64,000 bases of DNA from Rhizobiaceae bacterium (GCA_023953835.1 JAMLJB010000001.1:3445501-3509500); one strand, 5' to 3'; counted from the stretch's first letter, positions 17,392-26,636 are shown. The notes: generated by a model not told the origin, from the sequence alone. Program-made: numbers and translations.

Positions 17392-18888
17392 TCAACTCTT
17401 TCGAGTGATGACCATCCCCGCAAATTGCCTGAGACGCCCGAGTTCAAGAATGCAGAGAATGGCGAGATAGCTTGCCGCGCCCGCTGCGATCTCAACGAGT
17501 AGCCGCGCAACCGGCGCATCGCCGGGGAGCGCATTTCTGACGTAGAATACGACGAGCACCATGATGGCAGAGGCGACAGTCGGCCACAAAAACGACTTCG
17601 CGTAGGTCCCTGCCTTCATGTCCAGCAGCCGCAGCGTCTTGGCGACGGTCACCGGCCACAGGATCAGGGTCTTGGCGACCAGCGCTACGGTGACGGTCGT
17701 GATTCCGAATGGAAAGGTCACGAGCACGGTCAGCACGGTCAGCGCCTGCTGGACCACCTGATAGTAGAACCACCAGGCGGCATTGCCCTGACTGTTTATC
17801 AGCGCCGACTGGAGCAAACCAATGCTTGCGACCAGACCGAGAAGGCAGAAGGCTTGCAGGGTTGGCACGGCTTCGAGCCAGTGCGCCCCGAAAACGAGCG
17901 GGATTGCGTCGTTTGCGATGGCCGCAAGCCCGCAAAACAATGGAAAGGACACGGCGGAGGAAAGGAATGTCGCGAAAAGATAGGCCTGCCTGAGCTTTTC
18001 CGGCTCCGATTGCATCGACGACAGCACGGAAAAGGAAACAAGCCGCAGCCCGCCGCCGATCATGTCGCTCAACAGAAGATGAATGCGCTTGGCGAAGCTG
18101 AAAATGCCGAGCGCATAGGTGCCGGCCAGCGCACCGATCAGCAACTGGTCGAAATTGATCATCTGCACGATCCGCTGGCCGGTGGCGAACAGGCCATAGC
18201 CCTGCACGTCGCGGAGTGCGATGCGGTCGAAACTCAATCCGGGTCGCCATTTCACCGACAATATGGAGCCTGCCGCGATACTGACGGAGGTGGCAAGCTG
18301 GGAGACGGCAAGCGCCCAAAGCCCATATCCGGCAAACAGCAGCGCAAGGCAGACGCCGCCCGAGATCAGCGACGCCAAAGTGGTGCGCAGCGCCAGCCGC
18401 CCAAACGACATCTGCCGCACCAGCAAGGCGTTCGGCACGATGGCTGCCATATCGAACAGGATGCGCAGCGCAAGCAGCGCCGTCAGCCCGGTCAGCCGCT
18501 CATCGGCGAAAGCAGAGGCGATCAAAGGCGCTGCGAGGACAATCGCTACGGTCAATAGTGCGCCGCTGGCCACGCAGGCCCAGAACACGGCGTTCAGGTG
18601 CCGGTCGTCGATCGCCTTTCGCTGGATCAGCGCCTCGCCGAGGCCGCCCGGCCCGAGCGCCGAGCCGATCATCGTGATCGTGGCGGCGAAGGAAACAAGG
18701 CCGAAGTCGGTCGGCGAAAGATGCCGCGACGTGATCGCGAAAACCACCGCCGCAACAAGCGCAGGCACGAGAAAATTCACGGTCGACCAGAAGGATCCGG
18801 CGACGGCGGCGCGGGCGCGCCCGCTCTGCATGTGCTCAAGCGACGGTGCCGCCTTGTCCTGCGCGCCTTCGGCTGGCCGGTCAAGCAA
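17392..18888 (-). CDS. Polysaccharide flippase (Wzx/ExoT-like, MOP family)
   Basis: About 498 residues with twelve or more membrane helices. Family features include FWSTVNFLVPALVAAVVFAI near the start and GLGEALIQRK, a WzxC/ExoT-type signature. It should flip lipid-linked oligosaccharide repeats across the inner membrane for polymerisation. It is the last gene of exoY-exoF-exoK-flippase, 24 bases after the glucanase stop. The start is uncertain: TTG 18888 follows AGGA at 11 bases, while ATG 18831 would shorten it by 19 residues. In the Sinorhizobium exo cluster the counterpart is exoT. Confidence 0.88.
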   Translation of the reverse strand: MLDRPAEGAQDKAAPSLEHMQSGRARAAVAGSFWSTVNFLVPALVAAVVFAITSRHLSPTDFGLVSFAATITMIGSALGPGGLGEALIQRKAIDDRHLNAVFWACVASGALLTVAIVLAAPLIASAFADERLTGLTALLALRILFDMAAIVPNALLVRQMSFGRLALRTTLASLISGGVCLALLFAGYGLWALAVSQLATSVSIAAGSILSVKWRPGLSFDRIALRDVQGYGLFATGQRIVQMINFDQLLIGALAGTYALGIFSFAKRIHLLLSDMIGGGLRLVSFSVLSSMQSEPEKLRQAYLFATFLSSAVSFPLFCGLAAIANDAIPLVFGAHWLEAVPTLQAFCLLGLVASIGLLQSALINSQGNAAWWFYYQVVQQALTVLTVLVTFPFGITTVTVALVAKTLILWPVTVAKTLRLLDMKAGTYAKSFLWPTVASAIMVLVVFYVRNALPGDAPVARLLVEIAAGAASYLAILCILELGRLRQFAGMVITRKS

Positions 18889-18912
18889 TGGGGTTCATTC
18901 CTGCCATAGCGC

Positions 18913-19731
18913 TCATTTCAACTTGCAGGCGACGGATTCGGGAAACTGGCAATCCGCACCAAGTTCCGTGTAGGCAACGCGATCAACGAGCATGTTCAAC
19001 CTGCGGCCCGGAAAGCTGAAATCCCCCATCCAGTCCTTCATCGTATCCGATCCCCAGATGCTGAAGAATATCTTCTGGGGCTCCTTGGGAAGGATGTCGC
19101 TGGCAGCGGTTTTCACCAGTTGGCCATTGACGAACCAGCGTATCTGGTCGGGTTCCCAGACGATGGCATAGTCGTTGAACTCCTTGTCGGTGCCGCCGGG
19201 TACATCGATCTTGCCGCCATGGTGCGGCTTGCCGTCGACATAGGTATTCACTTCGATGCGGGACGTGTCCTTGGTGATCGCCTCGAAATCGATCTCGTCG
19301 TGCGGCTTGCCGTTCTGCGGGCCTATGAAGGTGAAAAAGGCGTTGTTGAGCCCCGCGCCGCTGTCGGTCTTGAGCCGGGCTTCAAAAGTGCCGTAGGAAA
19401 AGAGCTGCTTCGTCTGGACCTCGGCGCAGGAAAAGTTCCTCTCCTTGTATGGTCGCTCGTCAAACGAAAGAGTCAGTACGCCATCGGCGATCTTTATCAT
19501 TTTCGATGACCATGTGCAGTTCTGGTAGTCGCCGTTCGACCAACCGTCGGAGACATACCAGCGGGATCGCTGGAAGTTCGAGAAATCATCGACGAAGGAT
19601 TTTGCCGTTTCCTGCGCCGCGACGGGCACCTGCAATCCCGCGACGAGCGCGAAAGCAAGCGCCGCCGATACCCCGGCATTGCGCGCACTCAAGACCTGAG
19701 CCCGGCGGCCCCACCTTTTCTGAACTGACAT
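18913..19731 (-). CDS. exoK: Secreted GH16 beta-glucanase (ExoK-like)
   Basis: This 272-residue protein has a signal peptide (cleavage after VAA, near residue 39) and a glycoside hydrolase 16 domain with the catalytic motif DEIDFE (E-I-D-x-E). Flanking GTFEARLKTDSGAG and WEPDQIRWFVNG motifs are typical of ExoK/licheninase enzymes. ExoK trims newly made succinoglycan to lower-molecular-weight forms. ATG 19731 is supported by GGAGGT seven bases upstream; the frame is open further up but codes for no recognisable sequence. It lies between exoF and the flippase. Confidence 0.9.
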   Translation of the reverse strand: MSVQKRWGRRAQVLSARNAGVSAALAFALVAGLQVPVAAQETAKSFVDDFSNFQRSRWYVSDGWSNGDYQNCTWSSKMIKIADGVLTLSFDERPYKERNFSCAEVQTKQLFSYGTFEARLKTDSGAGLNNAFFTFIGPQNGKPHDEIDFEAITKDTSRIEVNTYVDGKPHHGGKIDVPGGTDKEFNDYAIVWEPDQIRWFVNGQLVKTAASDILPKEPQKIFFSIWGSDTMKDWMGDFSFPGRRLNMLVDRVAYTELGADCQFPESVACKLK

Positions 19732-19795
19732 CGATGGACCTCCACTCTTCGAACACATCGGCAGCGCAGGGCTGTGCTTCCGATCTCGATCTGCG

Positions 19796-21073
19796 TTAGC
19801 GCACGGCCGGCGGGTCATCCGTCTCGACGGATCGGGTCACCTTCACCACGTCTCCCGGCAGGACGGGCGTGCTCTCCGACGCCTCGAACTCCTCGGCCTT
19901 GCCGTTGGCCTGCCGCAGCACGGTGTAAGTCACCTTGAATGTCGGCAGACCCATCGCGGCAAAGTCGCTCGCGGCACGTTGCGTTTCCGCGACGAGGCTT
20001 TTCTGCGTATCGAGTTTCAGCTTCGCCTTGCTGAGCGCCGCCTCTACTTCCTGCCGTTCCGCTGCGAGGTCGGACGCGGCCTTGTTGGTGATCGCATTCG
20101 AATCAAGGGTGGCCTTGTTGATGTCCTGCCTGGCGCGCAATATTTCGGTCTGGTAGTCGAGCAGCTTGCTTTCCATGTCCGAGACTGAGCGTTCGGAGCC
20201 AAGCACGCGCGTGTTGACGACCAATCCCTTGTCGGCAAGCGAGCCCAGCCCTTCCAACTCCTTGCGGGCAAGGTCGATCTGGCGCTGTTGCGATTTTATC
20301 TTCTGCTCCAGCGAGTCGATTTCCTTTTCCAGAAGTCCCTTGAGGTCGTTCAGTGTGCTCAGTTGCAGGCTTACGCCACGCTGGCGCGATGTGAGGACCG
20401 CCTGTTCATCGGCCACGATTCCATCCACCAACGGGCCTGAGGCGACATTTGCGGGCAAGTCGAATTTTTCCTTGCCCTGACCTTCCGCGACGATCCGGGC
20501 AAGCCGGATCACAAGGCGCAGATGTTCATCGGCCAGCACGTCGAGATCGCCCTTGGCGTTGAGCATGTCGCGCTCCACCCGCTGGACATCGCCAACGCGG
20601 GGATCGCCTCCCGCAAGGCTGATTGCCTTCAGCACGGTGAGGTCCGGAACATAGGGATAGGCGCCCGGTGAATTGACCTGCCCGGCCACGTAGAACGGAC
20701 GATAGGTCATAAGCTCCACGGAAACACCGGGCTTGTCGGAAAGCCCGAGTTTTTTCTGGAAAGCATCGGCGATCGCCTCGGAGATTTCCGATGTCGAGTG
20801 GCCCCGCGCCTCCACCTCGCCGATCAGCGGGACCGAAACCGTCCCGGCTGCACCGACTGTGTATTCGCCGGTCAGGTTGGACCAGTCGCGAAATTCGCCC
20901 TCGACGGTCATCCATTCGACAAACCGGATCATCAGCTTGTCCTGGGAATCGACCGATGTCGTCGGCTGGTCGGCGAAGGCGGGTGCCCAGGCGAGCAGTG
21001 CGCCTGCCATTGACAGGCCGGCGACAGCGCCGCGCAGGAAACGTGCTGGAACTAAGTGGGAGTTGCTATGCAC
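19796..21073 (-). CDS. exoF: Outer-membrane polysaccharide export protein (ExoF/Wza family)
   Basis: This ~425-residue protein has a signal peptide ending ...PAFA, a polysaccharide-export domain (LTGEYTVGAAGTVSVPLIGEV) and an SLBB-like segment (YVAGQVNSPGAYPYVPDLTV), then a long coiled coil (residues ~235-380) unusual for plain Wza but normal for ExoF. With ExoP and ExoQ it should form the export path for the exopolysaccharide. GTG 21073 follows AAAGGA and is preferred to the TTG at 21151, which would overlap exoY. It is second in the operon, 74 bases after exoY. Confidence 0.9.
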   Translation of the reverse strand: MHSNSHLVPARFLRGAVAGLSMAGALLAWAPAFADQPTTSVDSQDKLMIRFVEWMTVEGEFRDWSNLTGEYTVGAAGTVSVPLIGEVEARGHSTSEISEAIADAFQKKLGLSDKPGVSVELMTYRPFYVAGQVNSPGAYPYVPDLTVLKAISLAGGDPRVGDVQRVERDMLNAKGDLDVLADEHLRLVIRLARIVAEGQGKEKFDLPANVASGPLVDGIVADEQAVLTSRQRGVSLQLSTLNDLKGLLEKEIDSLEQKIKSQQRQIDLARKELEGLGSLADKGLVVNTRVLGSERSVSDMESKLLDYQTEILRARQDINKATLDSNAITNKAASDLAAERQEVEAALSKAKLKLDTQKSLVAETQRAASDFAAMGLPTFKVTYTVLRQANGKAEEFEASESTPVLPGDVVKVTRSVETDDPPAVR

Positions 21074-21147
21074 CGGAGTGGTCCTTTGTCGGGTTCCGAA
21101 GTGTTCGCATTTTGCGGCGGTTGCTGCGTCGCCCGAGGGCGGCTGCC

Positions 21148-21825
21148 TCAATAGCTGCCGCGCGCCAGCCAGACCGCCGGGATCGTCTTGAAGATGATGA
21201 TCACGTCCGAGGCCACGGACCAGTTCTCGACATAATGCCGGTCGAACTGGACGCGGGCGTCATAGGAGATGTTGTTCCTGCCGCTGACCTGCCAGAGGCC
21301 CGTCAGGCCAGGGCGCGTGCTCAGATAGTGCGCGGCGGCAGGGCCGTATTTCTCAAGCTCGTCAAGGACCACGGGTCGCGGCCCGACAATGCTCATGTCG
21401 CCACGCAGGATGTTGATGATCTGGGGCAGTTCGTCGAGGCTCAATTTTCGCAGCACGATACCGACCGGGGTGACGCGCGGATCGTCCTTGAGCTTGCGGT
21501 CGCGCCTCCACTCTTCATGCGCTGCCGGGTTCTCGCGCAGATAGTTCGCGAGCACCTCGTCACCGTTCGGAACCATGGTTCTGAACTTCAGGCAGTTGAA
21601 GACCCGCCCTCCCCGCCCGATGCGGCGGTGCGCATAAAAGGCCGGACCGCCGTCCGACAATTTCACGAGGGCGACGAGCAGGAGAAAGAGCGGAGCGATC
21701 AGGATCAACCCGAGCGCGGACCCCGCTATGTCCATGCCACGCTTCGTAAAGCCGCCAACCGCTGGCGATACCGGACGTTCGATTTTGGCCAGGCCTGCAT
21801 CTAGCGACTTAGCTAAATCCTTCAT
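21148..21825 (-). CDS. exoY: Undecaprenyl-phosphate sugar-1-phosphate transferase (ExoY)
   Basis: This 225-residue protein has one membrane helix (~33-55) and the bacterial sugar transferase domain: KRGMDIAGSALGLIL, CLKFRTM, LRKLSLDELPQ, GDMSIVGPRP and RPGLTGLWQVSGR. ExoY moves galactose-1-phosphate to undecaprenyl phosphate and starts each repeat unit, so it is the committed step. It is transcribed leftward from a promoter with a perfect TTGACA and a TGCATTGCA operator over the predicted start site. An AT-rich block lies upstream and an ExoX-like inhibitor gene diverges from it. Confidence 0.94.
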   Translation of the reverse strand: MKDLAKSLDAGLAKIERPVSPAVGGFTKRGMDIAGSALGLILIAPLFLLLVALVKLSDGGPAFYAHRRIGRGGRVFNCLKFRTMVPNGDEVLANYLRENPAAHEEWRRDRKLKDDPRVTPVGIVLRKLSLDELPQIINILRGDMSIVGPRPVVLDELEKYGPAAAHYLSTRPGLTGLWQVSGRNNISYDARVQFDRHYVENWSVASDVIIIFKTIPAVWLARGSY

Positions 21826-21872
21826 TGAAAACTCCAGATGTTAGCAAGTGTCATAGCGTGCCTCCTTCTTTG

Positions 21873-21913
21873 GTGCATTGCAACATAATTTTTTTGCATA
21901 GCACCCATGTCAA
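21873..21913 (-). promoter_or_regulatory. exoY promoter with overlapping TGCATTGCA operator
   Basis: On the minus strand: TTGACA (21913-21908), a 17-base spacer, AATTAT (21890-21885), then GTTGCAATGCAC. The palindrome TGCATTGCA (21874-21882) covers about -7 to +4 of the predicted start near 21878, a classic repressor position. The same -10/operator string recurs at the exoL and GNAT-gene promoters. Confidence 0.65.
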
Positions 21914-22354
21914 AAGGTCGCCCCCGAGGCGTAGGGCAAAACACAACTCTGGCATTTTTTTGACGCTTAAGGATATATTTACCATCCGAATTGATTAATG
22001 TAGATATTTAGCAAAATTTATTCTGAATATTTTATTCGGATTTATCAATATTTCTCTGATATTAAGCGAGATTATAAATCGCGAAATATAATGCTATATC
22101 TTTATCTGTAGTAAGTAGAAAATTATATACTTCGTGCTTAGTGGTATTAAACCATGATGAATATATTGTCGGGTGCATCGCACACAGCCAATTGTCGCAC
22201 GCTGGCGCTCCTTGCATTCCCCGCGAAATTTGCGATATGATGAACGATCGGGGCAGGTTTTGGTTGGCCGCAAGCGGTCAAAGTTCGGCTGACCAGCATT
22301 TTTCAGGGATTACTGCCATAGGGCAGTGAGCGTCAGCGGGCGATTATCGGGCAA
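21914..22354. promoter_or_regulatory. AT-rich control region between exoY and exoX
   Basis: No gene is seen here. From about 21950 to 22160 the sequence is strikingly AT-rich (by eye near 30% G+C or below) in a genome near 60%. It is full of TA steps and short A/T runs such as TATATTTA and TTATATAC. Rhizobial MucR proteins silence AT-rich exo control regions, so this is a plausible MucR target; that is inference. From about 22170 to the exoX start composition returns toward normal. Confidence 0.55.
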
Positions 22355-22621
22355 ATGACATTTCCCAAATTCCTCATCGGGATGCTTGCCGTCATCTGCA
22401 TCGTAGCTGTCTGGTCATACCTTGATTCGGCATCGGTCGGCATCATCGCATTGCGAATCGTCGCATGTGCAGTGATTCTCCAGGTCGGATATTTCCTGAT
22501 CGTATTGGCAATGGTGCGCGCCGCTCCCAAACCGACGGCGGAGCGAAACAACGGAGCCGGGTCGCAAGCGCCCGTGCCCAAGGACGCTGATTCGTTGACC
22601 ACGCACAGGACCTCCGGCTGA
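22355..22621 (+). CDS. exoX: ExoX/SyrA-family exopolysaccharide production repressor
   Basis: This 88-residue protein has two membrane helices (residues ~5-25 and ~28-53) followed by a soluble, proline-containing tail. The segment ACAVILQVGYFLIVLAMV closely fits the ExoX/SyrA pattern, in which QVGYF in the second helix is characteristic. ExoX inhibits succinoglycan synthesis after translation, apparently by acting on ExoY, and the ExoX:ExoY ratio sets output. Divergence from exoY over the AT-rich region matches the Sinorhizobium arrangement. Small size makes the assignment tentative but well supported by context. Confidence 0.75.
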   Translation: MTFPKFLIGMLAVICIVAVWSYLDSASVGIIALRIVACAVILQVGYFLIVLAMVRAAPKPTAERNNGAGSQAPVPKDADSLTTHRTSG

Positions 22622-22707
22622 GGGTCTGTTCTTCCGTTTTTTGAGGGCACGACCTTGGCGCGGGACTCACGTATAGTGGGGCACGACGAACAGGAAGCGG
22701 ACCCCCC

Positions 22708-23040
22708 ATGGCTCTCGCCTGGCCATTCAGAACGCGCAGTCCCGACCGCGACCGGCAAACGGACGCCGCAAGACTTGATCGGCTCATCAAGGCCATCGAT
22801 GAGACGAGCGCATCGGTTGCCACCGAACTGCACGGGCTCGAAGCGCGGTATGAAGCGACTGCCGCAAATGCCGCGTTCCTGAATGAAGCGATCGAGGATG
22901 GCGAAGAACCTGAAAGCAAGGCCGCTTCGGTCGATGAAATGATTGAAACGATGGAACGCTATCGGCAACGAACGGGCTCGCTCGCGCGCCAGCTCGACGT
23001 TCTTGAAGATATGAAGCGGCTTGCGCAAACCCTGACCTGA
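22708..23040 (+). CDS. Small helical protein of unknown function inside exo cluster
   Basis: This 110-residue frame codes for a hydrophilic, mostly helical protein with heptad-like spacing (residues ~20-105), no signal peptide and no cysteines. AGGAAGC lies about 10 bases before ATG 22708. It sits on the plus strand after exoX and ends 5 bases before the stop of a convergent glycosyltransferase. I recognise no family. Its position suggests a role in exopolysaccharide control or assembly, but that is a guess. The longer antisense frame here is judged a shadow. Confidence 0.6.
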   Translation: MALAWPFRTRSPDRDRQTDAARLDRLIKAIDETSASVATELHGLEARYEATAANAAFLNEAIEDGEEPESKAASVDEMIETMERYRQRTGSLARQLDVLEDMKRLAQTLT

Positions 23041-23045
23041 ACCGG

Positions 23046-24062
23046 CTATCGGGCATCGCTCACGCTGGGGTGACTTGCCAGACGCTGCCGTGCCTTGCGT
23101 TCGGCCACGAACCTGTCGAATTCACCCGTCGTTTTCCCGAGCATTCGAATGGCCCAGCCGCGCGCCGTCAGTTCTATCCGGTCGAGCAAGGGAAGATTGC
23201 GGCCATGCCGGTGCAGCGGGATTGCCTTTGCGATCGATCTTGCCCGTTCCTCAATGCTCGGCATGAACAACGGATTGGTGAGATAATTGCGCCGGGCAGT
23301 CGGCAGTGCGTCGCACCAGACAATTCGTTGCAGCTTCTGTATCGACTTCTTGAGGTTGAGTTCGCGTCTGATATAGCCGCTGCGCAGTTCGGCATTTCTG
23401 GTCGTCTGTTCGGCGTTTTCGGCCCAGACGGCGAGCGGCTCCATCGCCACATAGATCGGCTCGTTTATCGCGAAGGTGCGCAGATATTCCTGCAATGTCG
23501 CCGTGCAGGGATGGCCGATCTCCAGATCGCTGCTTGCCTCGCCGGACCAGAAGAGGCCGCCATTCGACACCCCTATCCCCATCATCAGCACAAGGCGAAA
23601 GCTTTCGGCATCGTATGGCCCCTCGCGGAAAAGGCCGTCGAGCACACCGACAGTCCCAACCCTGGCGTCCGGGGTTCCTGCGGCATGTTCGACCAACTGG
23701 TTGCGCAGGACCACCTGCGCGCCGGTCTTGCGGATGATCGCAATGTTTTCCTCCATGAAGGAGGGCAGCAGGTAATTGTCGTCCTCCGCCACGCAAAAAT
23801 AGCCGGCCCCGTGCGGATTGTCGGCGGTGAAGCAATAGTCGATGTTCTTCGATGCAAATTTCTGCGGATCGTTGTGGACATATTCGATGCGCGGATCGTT
23901 GAGGTCACGGCAGACCGCTTCGGCCGAGCGTCCGGCATCGTCGTCGTAGACAGTGCAAATCCAGTTGTCCCAGGTCTGCGCCTGCAATTTCCGCAGGCAG
24001 CGCGCCAATGCGTCGGGTCGTCTGTAGGTCGGCGTGCGAACATGAACCAGCCCTTCGGTCAT
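23046..24062 (-). CDS. GT2-like glycosyltransferase of exopolysaccharide repeat synthesis
   Basis: This 338-residue protein opens with VHVRTPTYRRPDALARCLRK, a GT-A nucleotide-binding fold, then TVYDDDAGRS and the acidic AEDDNYLLPSF (DxD-like) motif. A basic helical C-terminus follows without clear membrane helices. It should add one sugar to the lipid-linked repeat. It is the last gene of the exoL-led operon, its ATG almost touching the polymerase stop with GAGAGGTGA acting as both ribosome site and stop. It fills the place of ExoU or ExoW, but I cannot tell which. Confidence 0.82.
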   Translation of the reverse strand: MTEGLVHVRTPTYRRPDALARCLRKLQAQTWDNWICTVYDDDAGRSAEAVCRDLNDPRIEYVHNDPQKFASKNIDYCFTADNPHGAGYFCVAEDDNYLLPSFMEENIAIIRKTGAQVVLRNQLVEHAAGTPDARVGTVGVLDGLFREGPYDAESFRLVLMMGIGVSNGGLFWSGEASSDLEIGHPCTATLQEYLRTFAINEPIYVAMEPLAVWAENAEQTTRNAELRSGYIRRELNLKKSIQKLQRIVWCDALPTARRNYLTNPLFMPSIEERARSIAKAIPLHRHGRNLPLLDRIELTARGWAIRMLGKTTGEFDRFVAERKARQRLASHPSVSDAR

Positions 24063-24063
24063 C

Positions 24064-25380
24064 TCACCTCTCCAACAACGGGTTTTGGCCCGGGCTCAGC
24101 GTTGCTGTCGCGGGCATGGCGGGAAACAGCGGGGGCGCGGCGATCCTGCGGACCTGATGTGCTTTCCACGCAAGCCGTTCCTCGATGCCGTACACAAGAG
24201 CGCACACCACGAGCACTGACGTGATGCTGAACTGGAAGAACACCGGCACCTCCAGATAGGTGGAAGCCACGATCATCGCGGTGAACGAGCAGAAGAAACC
24301 GGCGGCCGGCGACGGCCGGCGAAACGCCCAGAGCAGGCAATTGAGCAACGCCCCGTAGAGAATGGCCATCTGAATGAGCACGCCCACGAGGCCGATCTCC
24401 ACCATGTTGGAGATATAAGTGTTGTGGAAGTTGAACCCGGCCCTTGCCTTGATGCCGAATGCCGCCCAGAGCACCTCGGCGGGGCCATAGCCCTGCACCC
24501 AGAATGCCTGATAGCCAACGCCGAACAACGGATTCTGGTGGATCATGTGCCACCCGAAAGCCCACAGTTCCGTTCGCCCGGTCAGCGTCGTGTCCTTCCC
24601 GAAATAGCTGAGCAGCCCGCCGAAAAGGGCGTCGGCGTTGGCCACCAGCAGCATGACGAGTGCAGCGCCGCCGAGAACGATCAGCGTGCCAAGGAACAGT
24701 TTCTGTGCCCGGCTGAAGCGCCCGCTGAAATGCACCAGAAGCGCAAGGGCAAGCGCGGGCATCAGCGTGGCGATAGCGCCCGTCGACTGGGCAAGCACAA
24801 TCAGCGGACCGGACACCGCAAGGCCAACCAGTGCGGCAAGGCGCATCATTTTTGGTGCAAGCCGGTCGAGCAAGACCGCAAGCGCAGCTATCGAAAAGCC
24901 GGATATGACCGCCGCGAACGCGTTCTTGCTGTCGAATATGCCGATCCACGCGCCGATATCGTCGCGCACATGGCCGAACAGGATGCTGCCAACGATGCCG
25001 ACGCCATAGATGCCGAAAAAGCACCGCGCCAGTACGGTTGGCGAAATACGGCGCGCGATGACAATCGCGATGGCGAACGTAATCGCGAGCTGGATCGAAT
25101 AGCGGAGCGTATTCGCGGGGAACTGCGACCAAAGGGTCGAAAACAGGCAGAATGCCGGAAGTATCAGGATGTACCAGTATCGCAGGATGGCGCTCATGCT
25201 TTGGTGCGGTCGCAACGCAATGAGTGCGCCTCCGAACAGCAGGAAGCACAGCGCAGCATAGGACCGGAACAGCGGCGTGAGAACCAGAACGGCGAGCGCG
25301 CCGAATGCGAGCACCACGTTGAGATTGACCCGAATGCCCTTGCGTCGGGTAGCGAGTGGCATGTGCGCCGGGGCAACCAT
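24064..25380 (-). CDS. exoQ: Exopolysaccharide polymerase (ExoQ/O-antigen ligase family)
   Basis: About 438 residues with ten or more membrane helices and a large periplasmic loop (around residues 260-330) containing LTGRTELWAFGWHMIHQNPLFG and the FNFHNTYISNMVEIG segment. The GRTELW and HNTY motifs mark the Wzy/O-antigen ligase superfamily and fit ExoQ, which polymerises flipped repeat units. ATG 25380 is preceded by AAGG; an adjoining GTG at 25383 is also possible. It follows the exoO-like gene by 8 bases. Confidence 0.87.
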   Translation of the reverse strand: MVAPAHMPLATRRKGIRVNLNVVLAFGALAVLVLTPLFRSYAALCFLLFGGALIALRPHQSMSAILRYWYILILPAFCLFSTLWSQFPANTLRYSIQLAITFAIAIVIARRISPTVLARCFFGIYGVGIVGSILFGHVRDDIGAWIGIFDSKNAFAAVISGFSIAALAVLLDRLAPKMMRLAALVGLAVSGPLIVLAQSTGAIATLMPALALALLVHFSGRFSRAQKLFLGTLIVLGGAALVMLLVANADALFGGLLSYFGKDTTLTGRTELWAFGWHMIHQNPLFGVGYQAFWVQGYGPAEVLWAAFGIKARAGFNFHNTYISNMVEIGLVGVLIQMAILYGALLNCLLWAFRRPSPAAGFFCSFTAMIVASTYLEVPVFFQFSITSVLVVCALVYGIEERLAWKAHQVRRIAAPPLFPAMPATATLSPGQNPLLER

Positions 25381-25388
25381 CACCGACC

Positions 25389-26636
25389 TTATCCGCTCGC
25401 GCCCGCAGGTGTAGGGATTTCAACCGCCTCATGGTCGAACGGGACGAAGCCAGCCGCATAGCGCCCTGCCCTGCCTTCGCTGACCAGCGTCACCTTTGAG
25501 GTCCGGCACAATTCCACGAGCCGGATCGCAGCGCGCAGCACAAGCGCCCGGCTCGGTTCCACCTGGTCGGCGGGCAAATAGGCGGGGACCGCCTCGACCT
25601 GGCCCTCGCCCGTCTCGCGAGGCCCTTCTGCGTCGGTCAGCACCACGGTGAGTGGCGACCGAACCGCCTGCACACTGCTCCGTGACCTGTCGGTCATCAT
25701 GCGCCGTGCGGTCCGCTCACGCAGCGAGTTGAACAGCATTGACGACAGTGCCGGATCGCGCGCCAGCAATCCAGTCGCGTCGACGAAGCGCTTGTCCTTG
25801 ATCGCCGCAACGAGTTTCTCGAAGCGCAGGCCGCGTTGAAGGGCTGCCATTCGCGCGGCGAGTTCCGCCTTCAGCGCGGGTTCGGCGGATGTCAGTTCCG
25901 ATTCCAGCCGCAATTGACCCTCGATCTGCTCTTCGACCGCCTTCACGGAAAGCCGGTGCGAAGTCGAAGTGGAATGCCGGCGGTACAGATAGGTCGGCTC
26001 CGGCACGATCAGGAATTTCGCGCCCTTCAGCAGCAACCGAAGCATGAAATCATAGTCTTCACCGATCTTCAGGCGCTCGTCATAGCGCAGCCCACCCAGC
26101 CGCGCGGTGCGGATGAAGGGTTTCAAATATCCGAAATTGGGAAGCCCGCTTCCTTCGGTGTCGGCACGGACGGCGAGTTCCGCCGTAAGCTGGAACATGC
26201 GGTCGAACTGCTCGTCGCTGAACAGAAGCGTCGCGGGGGCGGTCCTGTCGTCCTGAAAGTGAAGCAGATTGTCCGCCACCGCATCGGCACTGTGGCTGGT
26301 CGCCACCGCCAGCATGCGCTCGAACCGTTCAGGGTGCAGGAGGTCGTCCGAATCGACGACCGCAACCCATTCGCCCCGCGCGGCATCGAGCGCCCTGTTG
26401 CGGGCGCGCGAGGGACCGCCATTGGTGCCGTCCGCCAGAAACCGGACGCGCGGGTCGTCGCGCGCCAGTTCCTCCAGCACCGTCAAACTGCCATCCGTCG
26501 AGCCGTCATCGGACACGATCACTTCGAGATTGCGGTGGGTTTGCGACAGGATCGATGCGATGGAGCGACGGAGGAACCTTTCGCCATTGTAGTTGGCGAC
26601 AATCACCGAAATCAGGGGCGCGCCGGGCATCGTCAC
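25389..26636 (-). CDS. exoO: GT2 glycosyltransferase (ExoO-like)
   Basis: This 415-residue protein has a GT2 domain in the first ~230 residues: ISVIVANYNGERFL, VIVSDDGSTDGS, GPSRARNRALDAARGEW and the VDSDD metal site, then a GEDYDF acceptor-side motif. The remaining ~180 residues are helical and lack membrane segments. The long C-terminal region and AVADNL motif resemble ExoO, which adds a beta-1,6-glucose in succinoglycan, so I use that name with reserve. Its GTG start overlaps the exoP stop by four bases (GTGA). Confidence 0.82.
   Translation of the reverse strand: MTMPGAPLISVIVANYNGERFLRRSIASILSQTHRNLEVIVSDDGSTDGSLTVLEELARDDPRVRFLADGTNGGPSRARNRALDAARGEWVAVVDSDDLLHPERFERMLAVATSHSADAVADNLLHFQDDRTAPATLLFSDEQFDRMFQLTAELAVRADTEGSGLPNFGYLKPFIRTARLGGLRYDERLKIGEDYDFMLRLLLKGAKFLIVPEPTYLYRRHSTSTSHRLSVKAVEEQIEGQLRLESELTSAEPALKAELAARMAALQRGLRFEKLVAAIKDKRFVDATGLLARDPALSSMLFNSLRERTARRMMTDRSRSSVQAVRSPLTVVLTDAEGPRETGEGQVEAVPAYLPADQVEPSRALVLRAAIRLVELCRTSKVTLVSEGRAGRYAAGFVPFDHEAVEIPTPAGASG

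Noticed and set aside
22333..23028. Minus-strand frame of 231 codons over exoX and the small helical gene
   Set aside because: exoX matches a known family on the plus strand; the antisense product resembles nothing.
24059..25459. 466-codon minus-strand frame overlapping exoQ in another phase
   Set aside because: Composition is Arg/His/Cys-rich, whereas the exoQ phase gives membrane helices and polymerase motifs.
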